Assembly: GCA_964469485.1 (NCBI GenBank) | Contig: CAYXZP010000021.1 | Span: 1-28,105 of the forward strand | From: CAYXZP01 sp964469485 | GTDB lineage: Bacteria > Desulfobacterota > Binatia > UBA1149 > CAYXZP01 | Direction: 5' to 3' | Length of the DNA stretch: 28,105 bases | In this document: piece after piece, positions 8,049 through 15,922 of the stretch | How the letters are laid out: each line of letters starts with the position of its first letter | Numbering within the stretch: position 1 is the stretch's first letter | The notes under the pieces: model-generated | The model's input: only the letters and a program-made list of their open reading frames with translations | Database searches by the model: none | What the model was told of the DNA's origin: nothing | Translations under genes and position numbers: made by a program

Positions 8049-9049
8049 CAGGAAGCCTCCCGGCGAAGGGCCTCGAGCAACGCGGCCATGTCCGGGGCCG
8101 GGGTGGCCTCGAGCAGCAGGCGGCGTCCTGTGGACGGGTGTTCGAAGGCCAGCTTCCAGGCATGCAGGGCCTGGCGGCCCATCATGGCGAGCAGTTTGCC
8201 CAGGCGTCGTTCGGCCCCTGCGACCTTGAGCAGCCGTGAGGGCGCCGGCCCGTACACGCGGTCGCCGACCACCGGCCAACCGCGCGAGGCCAGGTGGACA
8301 CGGATCTGGTGCGTGCGCCCGGTGTGCGGGCGCACCAGCAGCAAGGTCGCCGCGCGCCCGAAGTGCTCGACCGGTTCGTAGGAGCTGGCCGCCGGGCGCC
8401 CGCGGCGCGCGCCCGTCGACATTCGCTTGCGGTCGCGCGGGTGCCGGCCGACCGCCGCCTCTATGCGTCCGCCCGAACGGACACGCCCGGCAACTAGGGC
8501 CAGATAGCTCTTGTCGATGCTGCGCTCGCGGAACTGGCGCGATAGGTTCTCGTGCGCCTCGGTGTTGCGCGCGACCAGGATGAGTCCCGAGGTGTCGCGG
8601 TCGAGCCGGTGCACTATGCCGGCCCGCCCCGGCTCTCCCGGCCAGGCGGAACCCGGGAAGCGGTGCAGGACGGCATTGACCAGCGTGCCGCCCGGGTGGC
8701 CGGCGGCCGGGTGCACGACCATGCCGGGCGCCTTGTTGACGGCCACGAGATCATCGTCGGCGTGGACCACGTCCAACTCGATGTCCTCGGGTTCGGCGGT
8801 CCGGCCCCGCCCGGGTAGGGCGCCCGGCAAGGGATAGGCGAGCAACTCGAGCAACTCGCCCCCTTTCAGTGTGTAGCCGGCCTTGGCCGGACGTCCTTCT
8901 ATAAGGACAAGCCCGGCCTCGCAGGCCAGCTTTACCTGTGAGCGCGTGGCAACGGCGGCCTCGCGGGCCAGCCAGAGGTCCAACCTAGGGCCGGCGACCT
9001 CGCGGGGAACCGGTATTCGACGGGCCGGCGGGTCGGCCTCAGCCGCCAC
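8045..9049 (-). CDS. rluD: 23S rRNA pseudouridine synthase, RluA family (RluD-type)
   Basis: RluD-type enzymes isomerise uridines in 23S rRNA helix 69. The 334-residue product has an N-terminal S4 RNA-binding domain (PRLDLWLAREAAVATRSQVK, residues 21-40, and LVLIEGRPAK) and the catalytic domain with NKAPGMVVHPAAGH. The RluA signature HRLDRDTSGLILVARN starts at residue 147 with catalytic Asp150, and RPHTGRTHQIRVHLAS follows. The GTG at 9049 is chosen because an AAGGAG lies ten bases upstream and the S4 domain begins soon after; it overlaps the ribF end by 11 bases. Longer upstream reading would only translate ribF out of frame. RluD versus another RluA paralogue (RluC) cannot be settled by eye; the S4 domain excludes RluA proper. 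Confidence 0.92.
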   Translation of the reverse strand: MAAEADPPARRIPVPREVAGPRLDLWLAREAAVATRSQVKLACEAGLVLIEGRPAKAGYTLKGGELLELLAYPLPGALPGRGRTAEPEDIELDVVHADDDLVAVNKAPGMVVHPAAGHPGGTLVNAVLHRFPGSAWPGEPGRAGIVHRLDRDTSGLILVARNTEAHENLSRQFRERSIDKSYLALVAGRVRSGGRIEAAVGRHPRDRKRMSTGARRGRPAASSYEPVEHFGRAATLLLVRPHTGRTHQIRVHLASRGWPVVGDRVYGPAPSRLLKVAGAERRLGKLLAMMGRQALHAWKLAFEHPSTGRRLLLEATPAPDMAALLEALRREASC

Positions 9050-9968
9050 CGGCCAGGATCTCCTTGGACTTGGCCACGTCGGTCGCGATCTGGGCGGCGA
9101 GAGCTTCGGGGCCGTTGAACTTCTTCTGCTCCCGCAGGTGCGCGACGAAGTCCACCGACAGATCCTCGCCGTAGATGTCGCCGCAGTCCTCGAACAGGTG
9201 AACCTCGACGACGGTGCGACCTCCCCCGAATGTGGGCGTGGCGCCGATGGATGTGGCGCTATCGAGAGCGCGCTCGCCCACGATGGCGCGGGTCGCATAC
9301 ACGCCGTGGCCGGGGACCGCCGGCGTGGAGGGCTCGAGATTGGCGGTGGCGAAACCGAGTTCACGGCCGCGCCCGGTTCCCTTGACCACGCTGCCGCGAA
9401 CGCGGTGGGGACGGCCGAGAAGCCGGGCGGCGGCGGCCACCTCGCCGCGGGCGACCTTCTCCCTTACCACGCTCGAGTGTACCACCATGTCGTCGACGAG
9501 GACGGGCTCGACGATCTCGACGCTGAAACCGTAACGCCCGCCCGACTCGACTAGGGACTCGACCGAACCCTTGCGGCCTTTGCCAAAGTTCAGGTCATGG
9601 CCGACGACGAGCTTCTGGGCGTCGAGAGAGCCGACGAGAAAGCGCGCGACAAAGGCGTCGGCCTCGATCTCGGCAAACTCGGCGCTGAACGATTGCACCA
9701 CGCAGGCGTCCAGACCGCACCCGGCAAGCGCGGCCAACCTGTCGTCGAGCGACATGAGAAGCGTGGGCGCCGCCTCCGGTTTGATGACGGCCGTCGGGTG
9801 CGGGTCGAAGGTCAACGCGACCGCCGCCGTGCCGCGCTGGCCGGCATCGCGGCACAGTCCCGCCAGAATCACCTGGTGTCCACGGTGAACACCGTCGAAG
9901 TTGCCGATGGTAACCACCGGCTTCTTGAAACGGCCGTCGGCGCGGTCGAGACCTTTTATGATCTCCAT
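9039..9968 (-). CDS. ribF: Bifunctional riboflavin kinase / FAD synthetase
   Basis: RibF converts riboflavin to FMN and then FAD. The 309-residue product has the adenylyltransferase domain with VVTIGNFDGVHRGHQ (nucleotide-binding, residues 18-32), LTFDPHP and VGHDLNFGKGRKGS. The C-terminal kinase domain has GRPHRVRGSVVKGTGRGRE, LGFATANLEP, the short GVYATRA strand and VEVHLFEDCGDIYGE. The ATG at 9968 is chosen because the residues upstream of it are not family-like and would overlap cpoB; it begins 13 bases after the cpoB stop. RibF sitting between a Tol-Pal locus and rluD is not the textbook arrangement, where it pairs with ileS/lspA or truB/rpsO. Confidence 0.96.
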   Translation of the reverse strand: MEIIKGLDRADGRFKKPVVTIGNFDGVHRGHQVILAGLCRDAGQRGTAAVALTFDPHPTAVIKPEAAPTLLMSLDDRLAALAGCGLDACVVQSFSAEFAEIEADAFVARFLVGSLDAQKLVVGHDLNFGKGRKGSVESLVESGGRYGFSVEIVEPVLVDDMVVHSSVVREKVARGEVAAAARLLGRPHRVRGSVVKGTGRGRELGFATANLEPSTPAVPGHGVYATRAIVGERALDSATSIGATPTFGGGRTVVEVHLFEDCGDIYGEDLSVDFVAHLREQKKFNGPEALAAQIATDVAKSKEILAGGG

Positions 9969-9981
9969 GTAAGAGGCCGGC

Positions 9982-10923
9982 CTAGCCGCCCGCCCCGGCA
10001 CCGAGCAGGGCCGCGGCACGCTCGGCCTCCGGGCTGTCCGGATAAACGCGCACCAGCTTCTTCAGGCTCAGCTTGGCATCGATGGGATCGCCTATGGCCG
10101 TGAACACATCGGCCAAACGCATAAGCGCGGCGGCGGCCCGGTCGCCCGAGGAATAACGGAGAACGACCTGGTTGAGCGCCTTTATCGCGCTCGAGTAGCT
10201 CGCGTTGCGAAGATGGGCCTCGCCGGTCCAGAACTGCGCGTCGTCGGCCCACGAAGAGTTGGGGTACTTGTACAGGAATTCGCGGAAGTACTGGATGGCG
10301 TCGTCCCACTGCTCGTCGGCGAGCGCGCGGAGGCCATCGTCGTAGCCGCTGCCGCGCAGGCTCTTGGACACACGCATCGGCACCTCGAGCGGCTCATCGC
10401 CCAAGCCGAGCGGCGCCTGGCCCTCTTCGAGTCCTTCGCGAAAGACCTTGGGCAGGCGTGTGAGCGAAGCCGCCTCGGGGGCCGCCACGGGCTCGGGGGG
10501 GCTCTCGGGCATGGCCATCGCAAGCGTATCCTCGACCAGCGGGTTGGAGTCCTCGCGCGAGACGAGCGGCAGGGCCGGTTCGTCCCCGCCCCTGTCGCCA
10601 CCGCCGAGCTCCAGACCGAGGCCGTCTATAGCGCTGGCCGAGCTCCCGGCCGGACCCTGGTCGGTAAGCGGCGCTTCAGCGCCGGGTTCGAAGGCACCCT
10701 CGACGGGCTCACCGTACTGCACGGCGTACTGGAGATATTCGACCATGGCGCGCAAGCGTTCCTGGTCGTGCTTTATCTCTTCGAGCTGGCGGCGGGTATC
10801 GGCCAACTCTCGCTGCAGGCCACTACGGCCGCCGTCCGTAGTGGCCGTCGTGACCGCGCAGCCGGCCAGTGCCAAGGCGGTGGCCAGGAGCGTCGAGAGA
10901 GCCGCTGGCGAAGCTCGCCGCAC
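9982..10923 (-). CDS. cpoB: Tol-Pal system protein CpoB/YbgF, predicted lipoprotein
   Basis: CpoB (YbgF) coordinates outer-membrane constriction by Tol-Pal with peptidoglycan synthesis. Reading from GTG at 10923, the product is 313 residues. It has a signal peptide ending LATALALAGC (a clear lipobox), a coiled-coil with LQRELADTRRQLEEIKHDQE, a long acidic/Pro-rich linker (roughly 75-190), and C-terminal TPR repeats (YDDGLRALADEQWDDAIQYF, YPNSSWADDAQFWTGEAHL, AIKALNQVVLRY, KLVRVYPDSPEA). E. coli CpoB is soluble and about 263 residues; here a lipid anchor and longer linker are predicted. The GTG overlaps none of pal, starting 9 bases after its stop. The start is uncertain because no strong ribosome binding site is seen. 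Confidence 0.88.
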   Translation of the reverse strand: MRRASPAALSTLLATALALAGCAVTTATTDGGRSGLQRELADTRRQLEEIKHDQERLRAMVEYLQYAVQYGEPVEGAFEPGAEAPLTDQGPAGSSASAIDGLGLELGGGDRGGDEPALPLVSREDSNPLVEDTLAMAMPESPPEPVAAPEAASLTRLPKVFREGLEEGQAPLGLGDEPLEVPMRVSKSLRGSGYDDGLRALADEQWDDAIQYFREFLYKYPNSSWADDAQFWTGEAHLRNASYSSAIKALNQVVLRYSSGDRAAAALMRLADVFTAIGDPIDAKLSLKKLVRVYPDSPEAERAAALLGAGAGG

Positions 10924-10931
10924 GGTATGGT

Positions 10932-11492
10932 TCAGGGGCTGGCTTCCCCGACATCGACCAGGCGGCTGCGGCGGTTGCGGGCCCAACATTCCTCGGTCGA
11001 GGCCTTGCACAAGGGCAGCTCCTCGCCGTAGCTGACGGTGGTCAGGCGCTCGCCGGCCACCCCTTCGGCGACGAGCGTGTCGCGCACCGAGCGGGCCCTG
11101 CGAGCCCCCAGCGCCAGGTTGTATTCGGAGGACCCGCGTTCGTCGGTGTGGCCTTCGATCTCCACGGCCACATCCGGGCGAGCGGCCAGAACGGCCGCAT
11201 TGTGGCGGGCAGCCTCGAGCCCCGCTTCGTCGAGGCCGTCGGAATCGAAGGCGAAGCTGAAGATCTTGAACTCGCCGCCTTCGACGGCGGTACCGAGATG
11301 CTCGAACTGCTTGATGCTCGACTCGGCGGCCAGTTCCTCCTCGCTGAGCGGTTTGTCGCGCGTGGCGCCTATGCCGGTACCGAATAGGCCGCCCTTGCCG
11401 GCCGTCGAGCAGCCGCCGGCCGCGACGGCCACGGCCGCGAACACGGCGATCACCACTACACCACGGAACATCTTCTTCTTCTTTATCTTCAT
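10932..11492 (-). CDS. pal: Peptidoglycan-associated lipoprotein Pal
   Basis: Pal is an outer-membrane lipoprotein whose OmpA-C domain binds diaminopimelate in peptidoglycan and which partners TolB. From the ATG at 11492 (GGAGGAG upstream) the product has 186 residues. It has a lysine-rich n-region (KIKKKK), a hydrophobic stretch, a lipobox AAGGC with the acylated Cys at about 28, a short linker, and the OmpA-like domain with FAFDSDGLDEAG, VEIEGHTDERGSSEYNLALG and RRARSVRDTLVAEGV. The normal Pal length is 160-190 residues. It lies between tolB and cpoB, the canonical order. An upstream in-frame region back to 11558 overlaps tolB and is not used. Confidence 0.96.
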   Translation of the reverse strand: MKIKKKKMFRGVVVIAVFAAVAVAAGGCSTAGKGGLFGTGIGATRDKPLSEEELAAESSIKQFEHLGTAVEGGEFKIFSFAFDSDGLDEAGLEAARHNAAVLAARPDVAVEIEGHTDERGSSEYNLALGARRARSVRDTLVAEGVAGERLTTVSYGEELPLCKASTEECWARNRRSRLVDVGEASP

Positions 11493-11517
11493 CGTCTCAC
11501 TCCTCCACCACATGCGA

Positions 11518-12864
11518 CTATCTGGGCCGTCTTGGTGACCAGTTCGGGGAGCTATCATCGCCTTTTTCGTCGGTCAATTGTTCAAGCCGGCGCCCATGCA
11601 CATCGGTCATATATATGCTCGCCTTGCCGGACCTGCGATGCGTGAATGCCAGATAGCGTGAGTCCGGGGACCAGGCCGGATCCTCGTTCGAACCGCCGAA
11701 GGTGAGCTGCCGGGCGCTGCCGCCCGAGGCCGGGACGGTAAAGAGCTGGAAGCGCCCCTGGCGCTGGCCGGCATAGGCGATCGTGGTCCCGTCGGGCGAC
11801 CAGGCCGGGGCCGAGTTATACTCGCCTTCGAAACTGACACGGCGCGGCTCGCCACCGCCGGCCGCCATCACGTAGACCTGTGGCGTACCCGAGCGCGAAG
11901 AACAAAAGGCCAGCTGCCGTCCGTCGGGCGACCAGGCCGGATCGACGTCGATGGCCCAGTGGCGGGTGAGACGCCGCGACTCGCCCGTGCCGGGATCGAG
12001 AGCGTACAGGTCGGTGTTGCCGGCCTGCTCTCTGGCCAGCACGACGCTCGTGCGGTCGGGCGACCAGACGCCGCCGACGTTGACGCCGAATCGCGTGGTG
12101 AGCCGCTGCTCCTGCGCGGTGGCCAGGTCGAGGCTGTATAGGGCCGGGTGACGGTCCTTGAAGGAGGTGAACAGTATCGAACCGACCGAAGGGTGCCAGG
12201 CCGGCGCCATCGTCACGGAGCGGTGGCGGGTAAGCCGCTCCACCTTGCCGTCGAAGGAGTACATGTGGATCTCGCGATAGTGGTCGCCGCGGTTCGACAC
12301 GAAGGCGATACGGCTGTCGAAAGGTCCCGGCGTCCCGGTAACGAACTCCATGACGGCGTCCGCCATACGGTGGGCCATACGCGTTGCGCTCGTGGTCTCG
12401 CCCGAGAGCCGGCGTCCACCCTTGCTCGCCCGCTCGGCGACGTCGAAGAAACGGACCTCCACCGTCAAACCCTCGGGCGTGCCGCGGTAACCGCCGCGCA
12501 CCAGACCGAGCGCGCCGACAGCGGCCCAGTCGTCGAAATCGATCTCGTCGCGCGTGATACCCGCCTGCTGGGGATCCTCGATGTGCGCGCCGGCGTCTAT
12601 GACGTGGAACAGTCCCGAGATCTCGAGATCGGCGGCCAGTTGCTCGCGGAACCGGTCCGCGGCCGCCGTCCGCACCAGCCCGCCCATCCATTTGAGTTCG
12701 GCCACCGCCACCGGGAGCCGGTTGCGGCCGGGACCGAGGATCTCGCCACGGACCTGCGCGCGGGCCGGCTGTGGCACACCGGCGACCGCGGCAACGAGGG
12801 CCAGTAGCGCGGCAGCGCGTATAAGCAGAAGCGCAACGTCGCGGGGAAAACCGAAGCTTGTCAC
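11518..12864 (-). CDS. tolB: Tol-Pal system beta-propeller protein TolB
   Basis: TolB is a periplasmic beta-propeller protein that binds Pal and TolA. From the GTG at 12864, which overlaps the tolA stop in GTGA, the product has 448 residues. It has a Sec signal peptide ending PARAQV, the N-terminal domain with VAVAELKWMG and ADLEISGLFHVID, and a six-bladed propeller made of repeats with the AWSPDG or PAWSPD motif (at least four copies) alternating with RRLTRH or RQLTFGG strands. Length and repeats match TolB (about 430). A longer N-terminal reading frame exists, but it lies inside tolA and is not supported. Confidence 0.96.
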   Translation of the reverse strand: MTSFGFPRDVALLLIRAAALLALVAAVAGVPQPARAQVRGEILGPGRNRLPVAVAELKWMGGLVRTAAADRFREQLAADLEISGLFHVIDAGAHIEDPQQAGITRDEIDFDDWAAVGALGLVRGGYRGTPEGLTVEVRFFDVAERASKGGRRLSGETTSATRMAHRMADAVMEFVTGTPGPFDSRIAFVSNRGDHYREIHMYSFDGKVERLTRHRSVTMAPAWHPSVGSILFTSFKDRHPALYSLDLATAQEQRLTTRFGVNVGGVWSPDRTSVVLAREQAGNTDLYALDPGTGESRRLTRHWAIDVDPAWSPDGRQLAFCSSRSGTPQVYVMAAGGGEPRRVSFEGEYNSAPAWSPDGTTIAYAGQRQGRFQLFTVPASGGSARQLTFGGSNEDPAWSPDSRYLAFTHRRSGKASIYMTDVHGRRLEQLTDEKGDDSSPNWSPRRPR

Positions 12865-13583
12865 CTCCGGCCCAACTCTTCGGCCTTGAAGACGATCTCG
12901 ACGTCGGCGAACTCCCGGCGGTAGGCCGGCGGGGGACTCCCGAGCGGCGCGGCCGAGTCGACGGCCACAAGCACGGAACGGTCGAAGCGGCTGTCCCCCG
13001 ATGTCGAAACAAGCCGTAGAGAACTCAGCTCGCCGCTTTCGGTGATCCCGAAGCGTACGGTAACGGCCAGGTCTTCCTCGGGGCTGCCGACCCAGACCCA
13101 ACGGCTCTTTATGTTGTCGAGCATCTGCTCGTAGTAGCTGACGAACTCGAGCGCGCGGGTTTCGGCCGCGGCCTTAGCCACGGGGGCCGGGGCGGGAGCT
13201 GCGGGGCGGATCTTCTTGGGCGGCGCCGGCGCTCGGGCCTTGGGCTTGGAAGCGGGGATCTTCTTGAGGGCAACCTTGGGGGCGGGCGTCGGATCGACCA
13301 GGCGGCGGGTCTTGGGCTCCGGCCGCGCCTTTGGCGCCCGCGCCGGCTTGGACAGCGGACCTATGGAAAGGATGGCCGAATCCTTAGGCGCGGTGACCAG
13401 GGCCACCGTGTAAACGGGCGCCGTGACCGTCGGCGAGGAGGCTACGAGGCCGGGCCAAGCCACGATGCCGGCGATCGCGGCTATGTGGACACCGAGTGAA
13501 AGCGCCAGGGCGCGCAACAACTCGGGCTCGAGACCGTCCTTGAAGGCGATCCGCGGCGGGCCCTGGCCGCGCTCTTCGCTCAT
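12861..13583 (-). CDS. tolA: TolA-like energy-transducing protein with TonB C-terminal domain
   Basis: The position between tolR and tolB identifies it as TolA, which couples the TolQR motor to TolB/Pal across the periplasm. The 240-residue product starts at the ATG at 13583, overlapping the tolR stop in ATGA. It has one N-terminal membrane helix (LALSLGVHIAAIAGIVAW, about 24-41) with a Ser/His pair in the SLGVH motif. A Pro/Ala/Lys-rich spacer (about 75-140) is followed by a C-terminal TonB/TolA-like domain with VSYYEQMLDNIKSRWVW and LAVTVRFGITESGELSSLRL. E. coli TolA is 421 residues with a long helical domain II; here that domain is replaced by a short Pro-rich spacer, so TonB-type geometry is likely. 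It could equally be annotated as TonB-family protein. Confidence 0.88.
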   Translation of the reverse strand: MSEERGQGPPRIAFKDGLEPELLRALALSLGVHIAAIAGIVAWPGLVASSPTVTAPVYTVALVTAPKDSAILSIGPLSKPARAPKARPEPKTRRLVDPTPAPKVALKKIPASKPKARAPAPPKKIRPAAPAPAPVAKAAAETRALEFVSYYEQMLDNIKSRWVWVGSPEEDLAVTVRFGITESGELSSLRLVSTSGDSRFDRSVLVAVDSAAPLGSPPPAYRREFADVEIVFKAEELGRR

Positions 13584-13981
13584 GGCTCGGTGATCATGCC
13601 GAGCCGCTCGACCCCGGCGGCCTTGACCGCGGCCACCACAGCGACAACGGCGCCGTAGGAAGAGGCGTGATCGGCGCGCAGGTAGACGACCTGAGCCGGG
13701 CTTTCGGCCACGATGGCCGAAAGCTTCTTCCCGAGCGCTTCGGCCTCGATAGCGTTGTCGTTGAGGTAGATCTTCCCCTCGCGGGTGACCGAGACGACCA
13801 GCGGGGCTGCCTTCGCCTCCACCGGGGCCGCAGCGGCCCTGGGAAGGTCGACCGGGATGCCCTGCTGAATCATGGGTGCGGTGACCATGAAGATCACCAG
13901 CAACACCAACATGACGTCTACGAGCGGTGTGACGTTTATGCCGGAGATCTGTTCGGAGGTCTCGCCGCCCGTTTCCGCCAC
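13580..13981 (-). CDS. tolR: Tol-Pal motor subunit TolR (ExbD/TolR family)
   Basis: TolR is the proton-channel partner of TolQ. The 133-residue product has the single membrane segment NVTPLVDVMLVLLVIFMV at about 16-33. It includes Asp22, which corresponds to the proton-carrying Asp23 of E. coli TolR, in the TPLVDVML context. A periplasmic domain with GKIYLNDNAIE and VVYLRADHASSYG follows. The start is GTG at 13981, 9 bases after the tolQ stop. ExbD is the alternative name for the family, but the tolQ-tolR-tolA-tolB-pal context settles it. A second short Ala/Pro-rich spacer lies just after the membrane segment. Confidence 0.95.
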   Translation of the reverse strand: MAETGGETSEQISGINVTPLVDVMLVLLVIFMVTAPMIQQGIPVDLPRAAAAPVEAKAAPLVVSVTREGKIYLNDNAIEAEALGKKLSAIVAESPAQVVYLRADHASSYGAVVAVVAAVKAAGVERLGMITEP

Positions 13982-13990
13982 GCCGCCGCC

Positions 13991-14686
13991 TCAGCCGAGA
14001 AAATGCCGTTCGGCTATGTTGAGGAACTCGGAAGAAAAGTTTTCCATGTCGTCGGCGATCACGCGGGTGCGCCGCATGAAGTGATTGTAGGCCACGAGGG
14101 CCGGAATGGCAGCCGCGAGCCCGAGCGCGGTGGCGACCAGCGCCTCCGATATCCCCGGGGCCACGGCCTGTATGCTGGAGGTCCCGCTGCGGCTGAGTCC
14201 GCGGAAGGCGTTCATGATGCCCCAAACCGTCCCGAAGAGCCCGACAAAGGGCGCGGTCGAGGCGGTGGTGGCCAGGAAGGTAAGCAGCTTCTCGAGCTGG
14301 GTGCGCTGCAGGCGGGCCGCCCGCCGCATGGCGCGCTCGACGTTCTCGACACCGCCCAATTCGGTCGTGAGAGCGCCCTCGGCGTCGCGCTTGGAGTTTC
14401 TCAGGTGGAGCAACTCCTGGTAGCCGGCGTCGAAGACGTCGGCCACCGGACTGGCCGGCAGGTCGGCCGTAGCGTGCGAGACCTCCGAAAGGTTACGGGT
14501 CTCCCAAAACAGCTCGATAAACCGCTCGGAGGCGGTGCGCGCGCTGTGGATGTAGCGGGCCTTGTAGATGATGACGGCCCAGCTGGCGATCGAGACGACG
14601 ATCAGAAGGTAGAGGACACCCTGGACGACGGGGCCCGCACCCGCGATCATGTCGATGATGCTTGCCGAACCGGCCTGAGAGTTCAC
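13991..14686 (-). CDS. tolQ: Tol-Pal motor subunit TolQ (MotA/TolQ/ExbB family)
   Basis: TolQ forms the pentameric inner-membrane proton-driven motor that energises TolA. The 231-residue product has three membrane segments: GVLYLLIVVSIASWAVIIY near 23-41, TFLATTASTAPFVGLFGTV near 137-155 and GISEALVATALGLAAAIPA near 173-191. It has the family block APFVGLFGTVWGIMNAF and the conserved EALVATALGLAAAIPA proton-pathway helix. The GTG at 14686 has GAGGA upstream, and a TTGACA-type promoter lies further up. It is the first gene of a minus-strand run that continues through rho to tsaB. Confidence 0.96.
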   Translation of the reverse strand: MNSQAGSASIIDMIAGAGPVVQGVLYLLIVVSIASWAVIIYKARYIHSARTASERFIELFWETRNLSEVSHATADLPASPVADVFDAGYQELLHLRNSKRDAEGALTTELGGVENVERAMRRAARLQRTQLEKLLTFLATTASTAPFVGLFGTVWGIMNAFRGLSRSGTSSIQAVAPGISEALVATALGLAAAIPALVAYNHFMRRTRVIADDMENFSSEFLNIAERHFLG

Positions 14687-14710
14687 TTAATCATCCTCGG
14701 CCGCCGCGGC

Positions 14711-14739
14711 ACGCTAGTGCTCGCCGCAGCGGCTGTCAA
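14711..14739 (-). promoter_or_regulatory. Promoter for the tol-pal operon
   Basis: On the minus strand a perfect TTGACA (14739-14734) is followed after 17 bases by TAGCGT (14716-14711), a weak -10 with three of six matches. It lies 25-53 bases upstream of the tolQ GTG. The perfect -35 and its position in a divergent intergenic region support it; the poor -10 lowers confidence. Confidence 0.4.
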
Positions 14740-14789
14740 TTTGACCGCGCCCCGTGTCAGGCGTGCCCGGATCCGGCGGGCATCCTTAG

Positions 14790-14818
14790 TTGACTCCGTA
14801 AAATCTGCGTGGGATATC
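14790..14818 (+). promoter_or_regulatory. Promoter for the gap glycolytic operon
   Basis: TTGACT at 14790-14795 is followed after 17 bases by GATATC at 14813-14818 (only three of six -10 matches). A TAAAAT (14799-14804) also lies in this AT-richer patch but lacks a -35 at normal spacing. The rest of the 197-base divergent region (14687-14883) holds no gene. CGGAGGG upstream of the gap ATG is a clear ribosome binding site. Confidence 0.4.
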
Positions 14819-14883
14819 TCGCCTCTTAAACCCGCCAATTCCGCCCGCTTTGGGGAAAGCGGACGGGGAACCGGAGGGATCGA

Positions 14884-15888
14884 ATGGGTATCAAGGTTGG
14901 CATCAACGGCTTCGGCCGTATCGGCCGCAACATGCTGCGCGCCTCGCGCGGACGCGGCGACATCGACATAGTCGCGGTCAACGATCTGACCGATGCCAAC
15001 ACGCTGGCCCACCTTCTCAAGTACGACTCGGTCCATGGTGCCTTCCCCGGCAAGGTCGAGGCCGGCGACGGACAACTGCTCGTCGACGGCAAGACGATCG
15101 CGGTGCTTTCTGTGCGCGACCCGGCCGAGCTTCCCTGGAAGAAGCTCGGGGTGGACATCGTCATCGAATCGACCGGCCTGTTCGCGTCCAAGGAAAAAGC
15201 CTCGGCCCACCTGGCGGCCGGCACCCGCAAGGTCATTATCTCGGCTCCCGCGGGGGGCGTGGACCTGACGGTCTGCTACGGCGTCAACCACGATAGCTAC
15301 GACCCGGCCTCCCACGACGTCCTCTCGAACGCCTCTTGCACGACCAACTGCCTGGCCCCCGTGGCCAAGGTCATTCACGAGAACTTCGGCCTCGAGCGCG
15401 GCCTGATGACCACCATCCACTCCTACACCAACGACCAGAAGATCCTCGACCTGCCCCACTCCGACCTTCGCCGCGCCCGTTCGGCCGGTCTGTCGATGAT
15501 ACCGACCACCACGGGCGCCGCGCGCGCGGTCGGCCTGGTGCTTCCCGAGCTGAACGGCAAGCTCGACGGGATGGCCATCCGCGTGCCCACGCCCAACGTC
15601 TCGGTGGTCGACCTGGTGTTCGAGACCGGCAAGACCGCGGACGCCGAGGCCATAAACGCCGCCGTCAAGGAAGCGGCCGAGGGCGCCCTGGCCGGCATAC
15701 TCGCCTACTGCGAGGAGCCTCTGGTGTCGGCCGACTTCAACGGCAACACCAACTCGTCGATCTTCGACGCGCAGGTCACCAAGGTCATGGACGGCGGCTT
15801 CGGCAAGATCCTTTCCTGGTACGACAACGAAATGGGCTTCTCGACCAGGCTCTGCGACGTGACCGAGCTTGTCGGCGCCGCACTCTGA
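14884..15888 (+). CDS. gap: Type I glyceraldehyde-3-phosphate dehydrogenase
   Basis: GAPDH oxidatively phosphorylates glyceraldehyde-3-phosphate to 1,3-bisphosphoglycerate. The 334-residue product has the NAD-binding INGFGRIGRN (residues 7-16) and an NDL motif with Asp34, which favours NAD over NADP. The active-site SNASCTTNCLAPV has the nucleophilic Cys152, and the general base is His179 in TTIHSYTNDQ. The PTTTGAARAVG and WYDNEMGFSTR blocks are also intact. The ATG at 14884 has CGGAGGG at good spacing. First gene of gap-pgk-tpiA-secG-tRNA-Leu, with its own promoter region divergent from tolQ. Confidence 0.98.
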   Translation: MGIKVGINGFGRIGRNMLRASRGRGDIDIVAVNDLTDANTLAHLLKYDSVHGAFPGKVEAGDGQLLVDGKTIAVLSVRDPAELPWKKLGVDIVIESTGLFASKEKASAHLAAGTRKVIISAPAGGVDLTVCYGVNHDSYDPASHDVLSNASCTTNCLAPVAKVIHENFGLERGLMTTIHSYTNDQKILDLPHSDLRRARSAGLSMIPTTTGAARAVGLVLPELNGKLDGMAIRVPTPNVSVVDLVFETGKTADAEAINAAVKEAAEGALAGILAYCEEPLVSADFNGNTNSSIFDAQVTKVMDGGFGKILSWYDNEMGFSTRLCDVTELVGAAL

Positions 15889-15922
15889 AGATCCCGAACA
15901 AAGTGGCCGGGCGGCGCGCTCG

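Noticed and set aside
13667..14971. 434-codon plus-strand frame over tolR/tolQ
   Set aside because: Shadow of the tol genes on the opposite strand; no domain signature.
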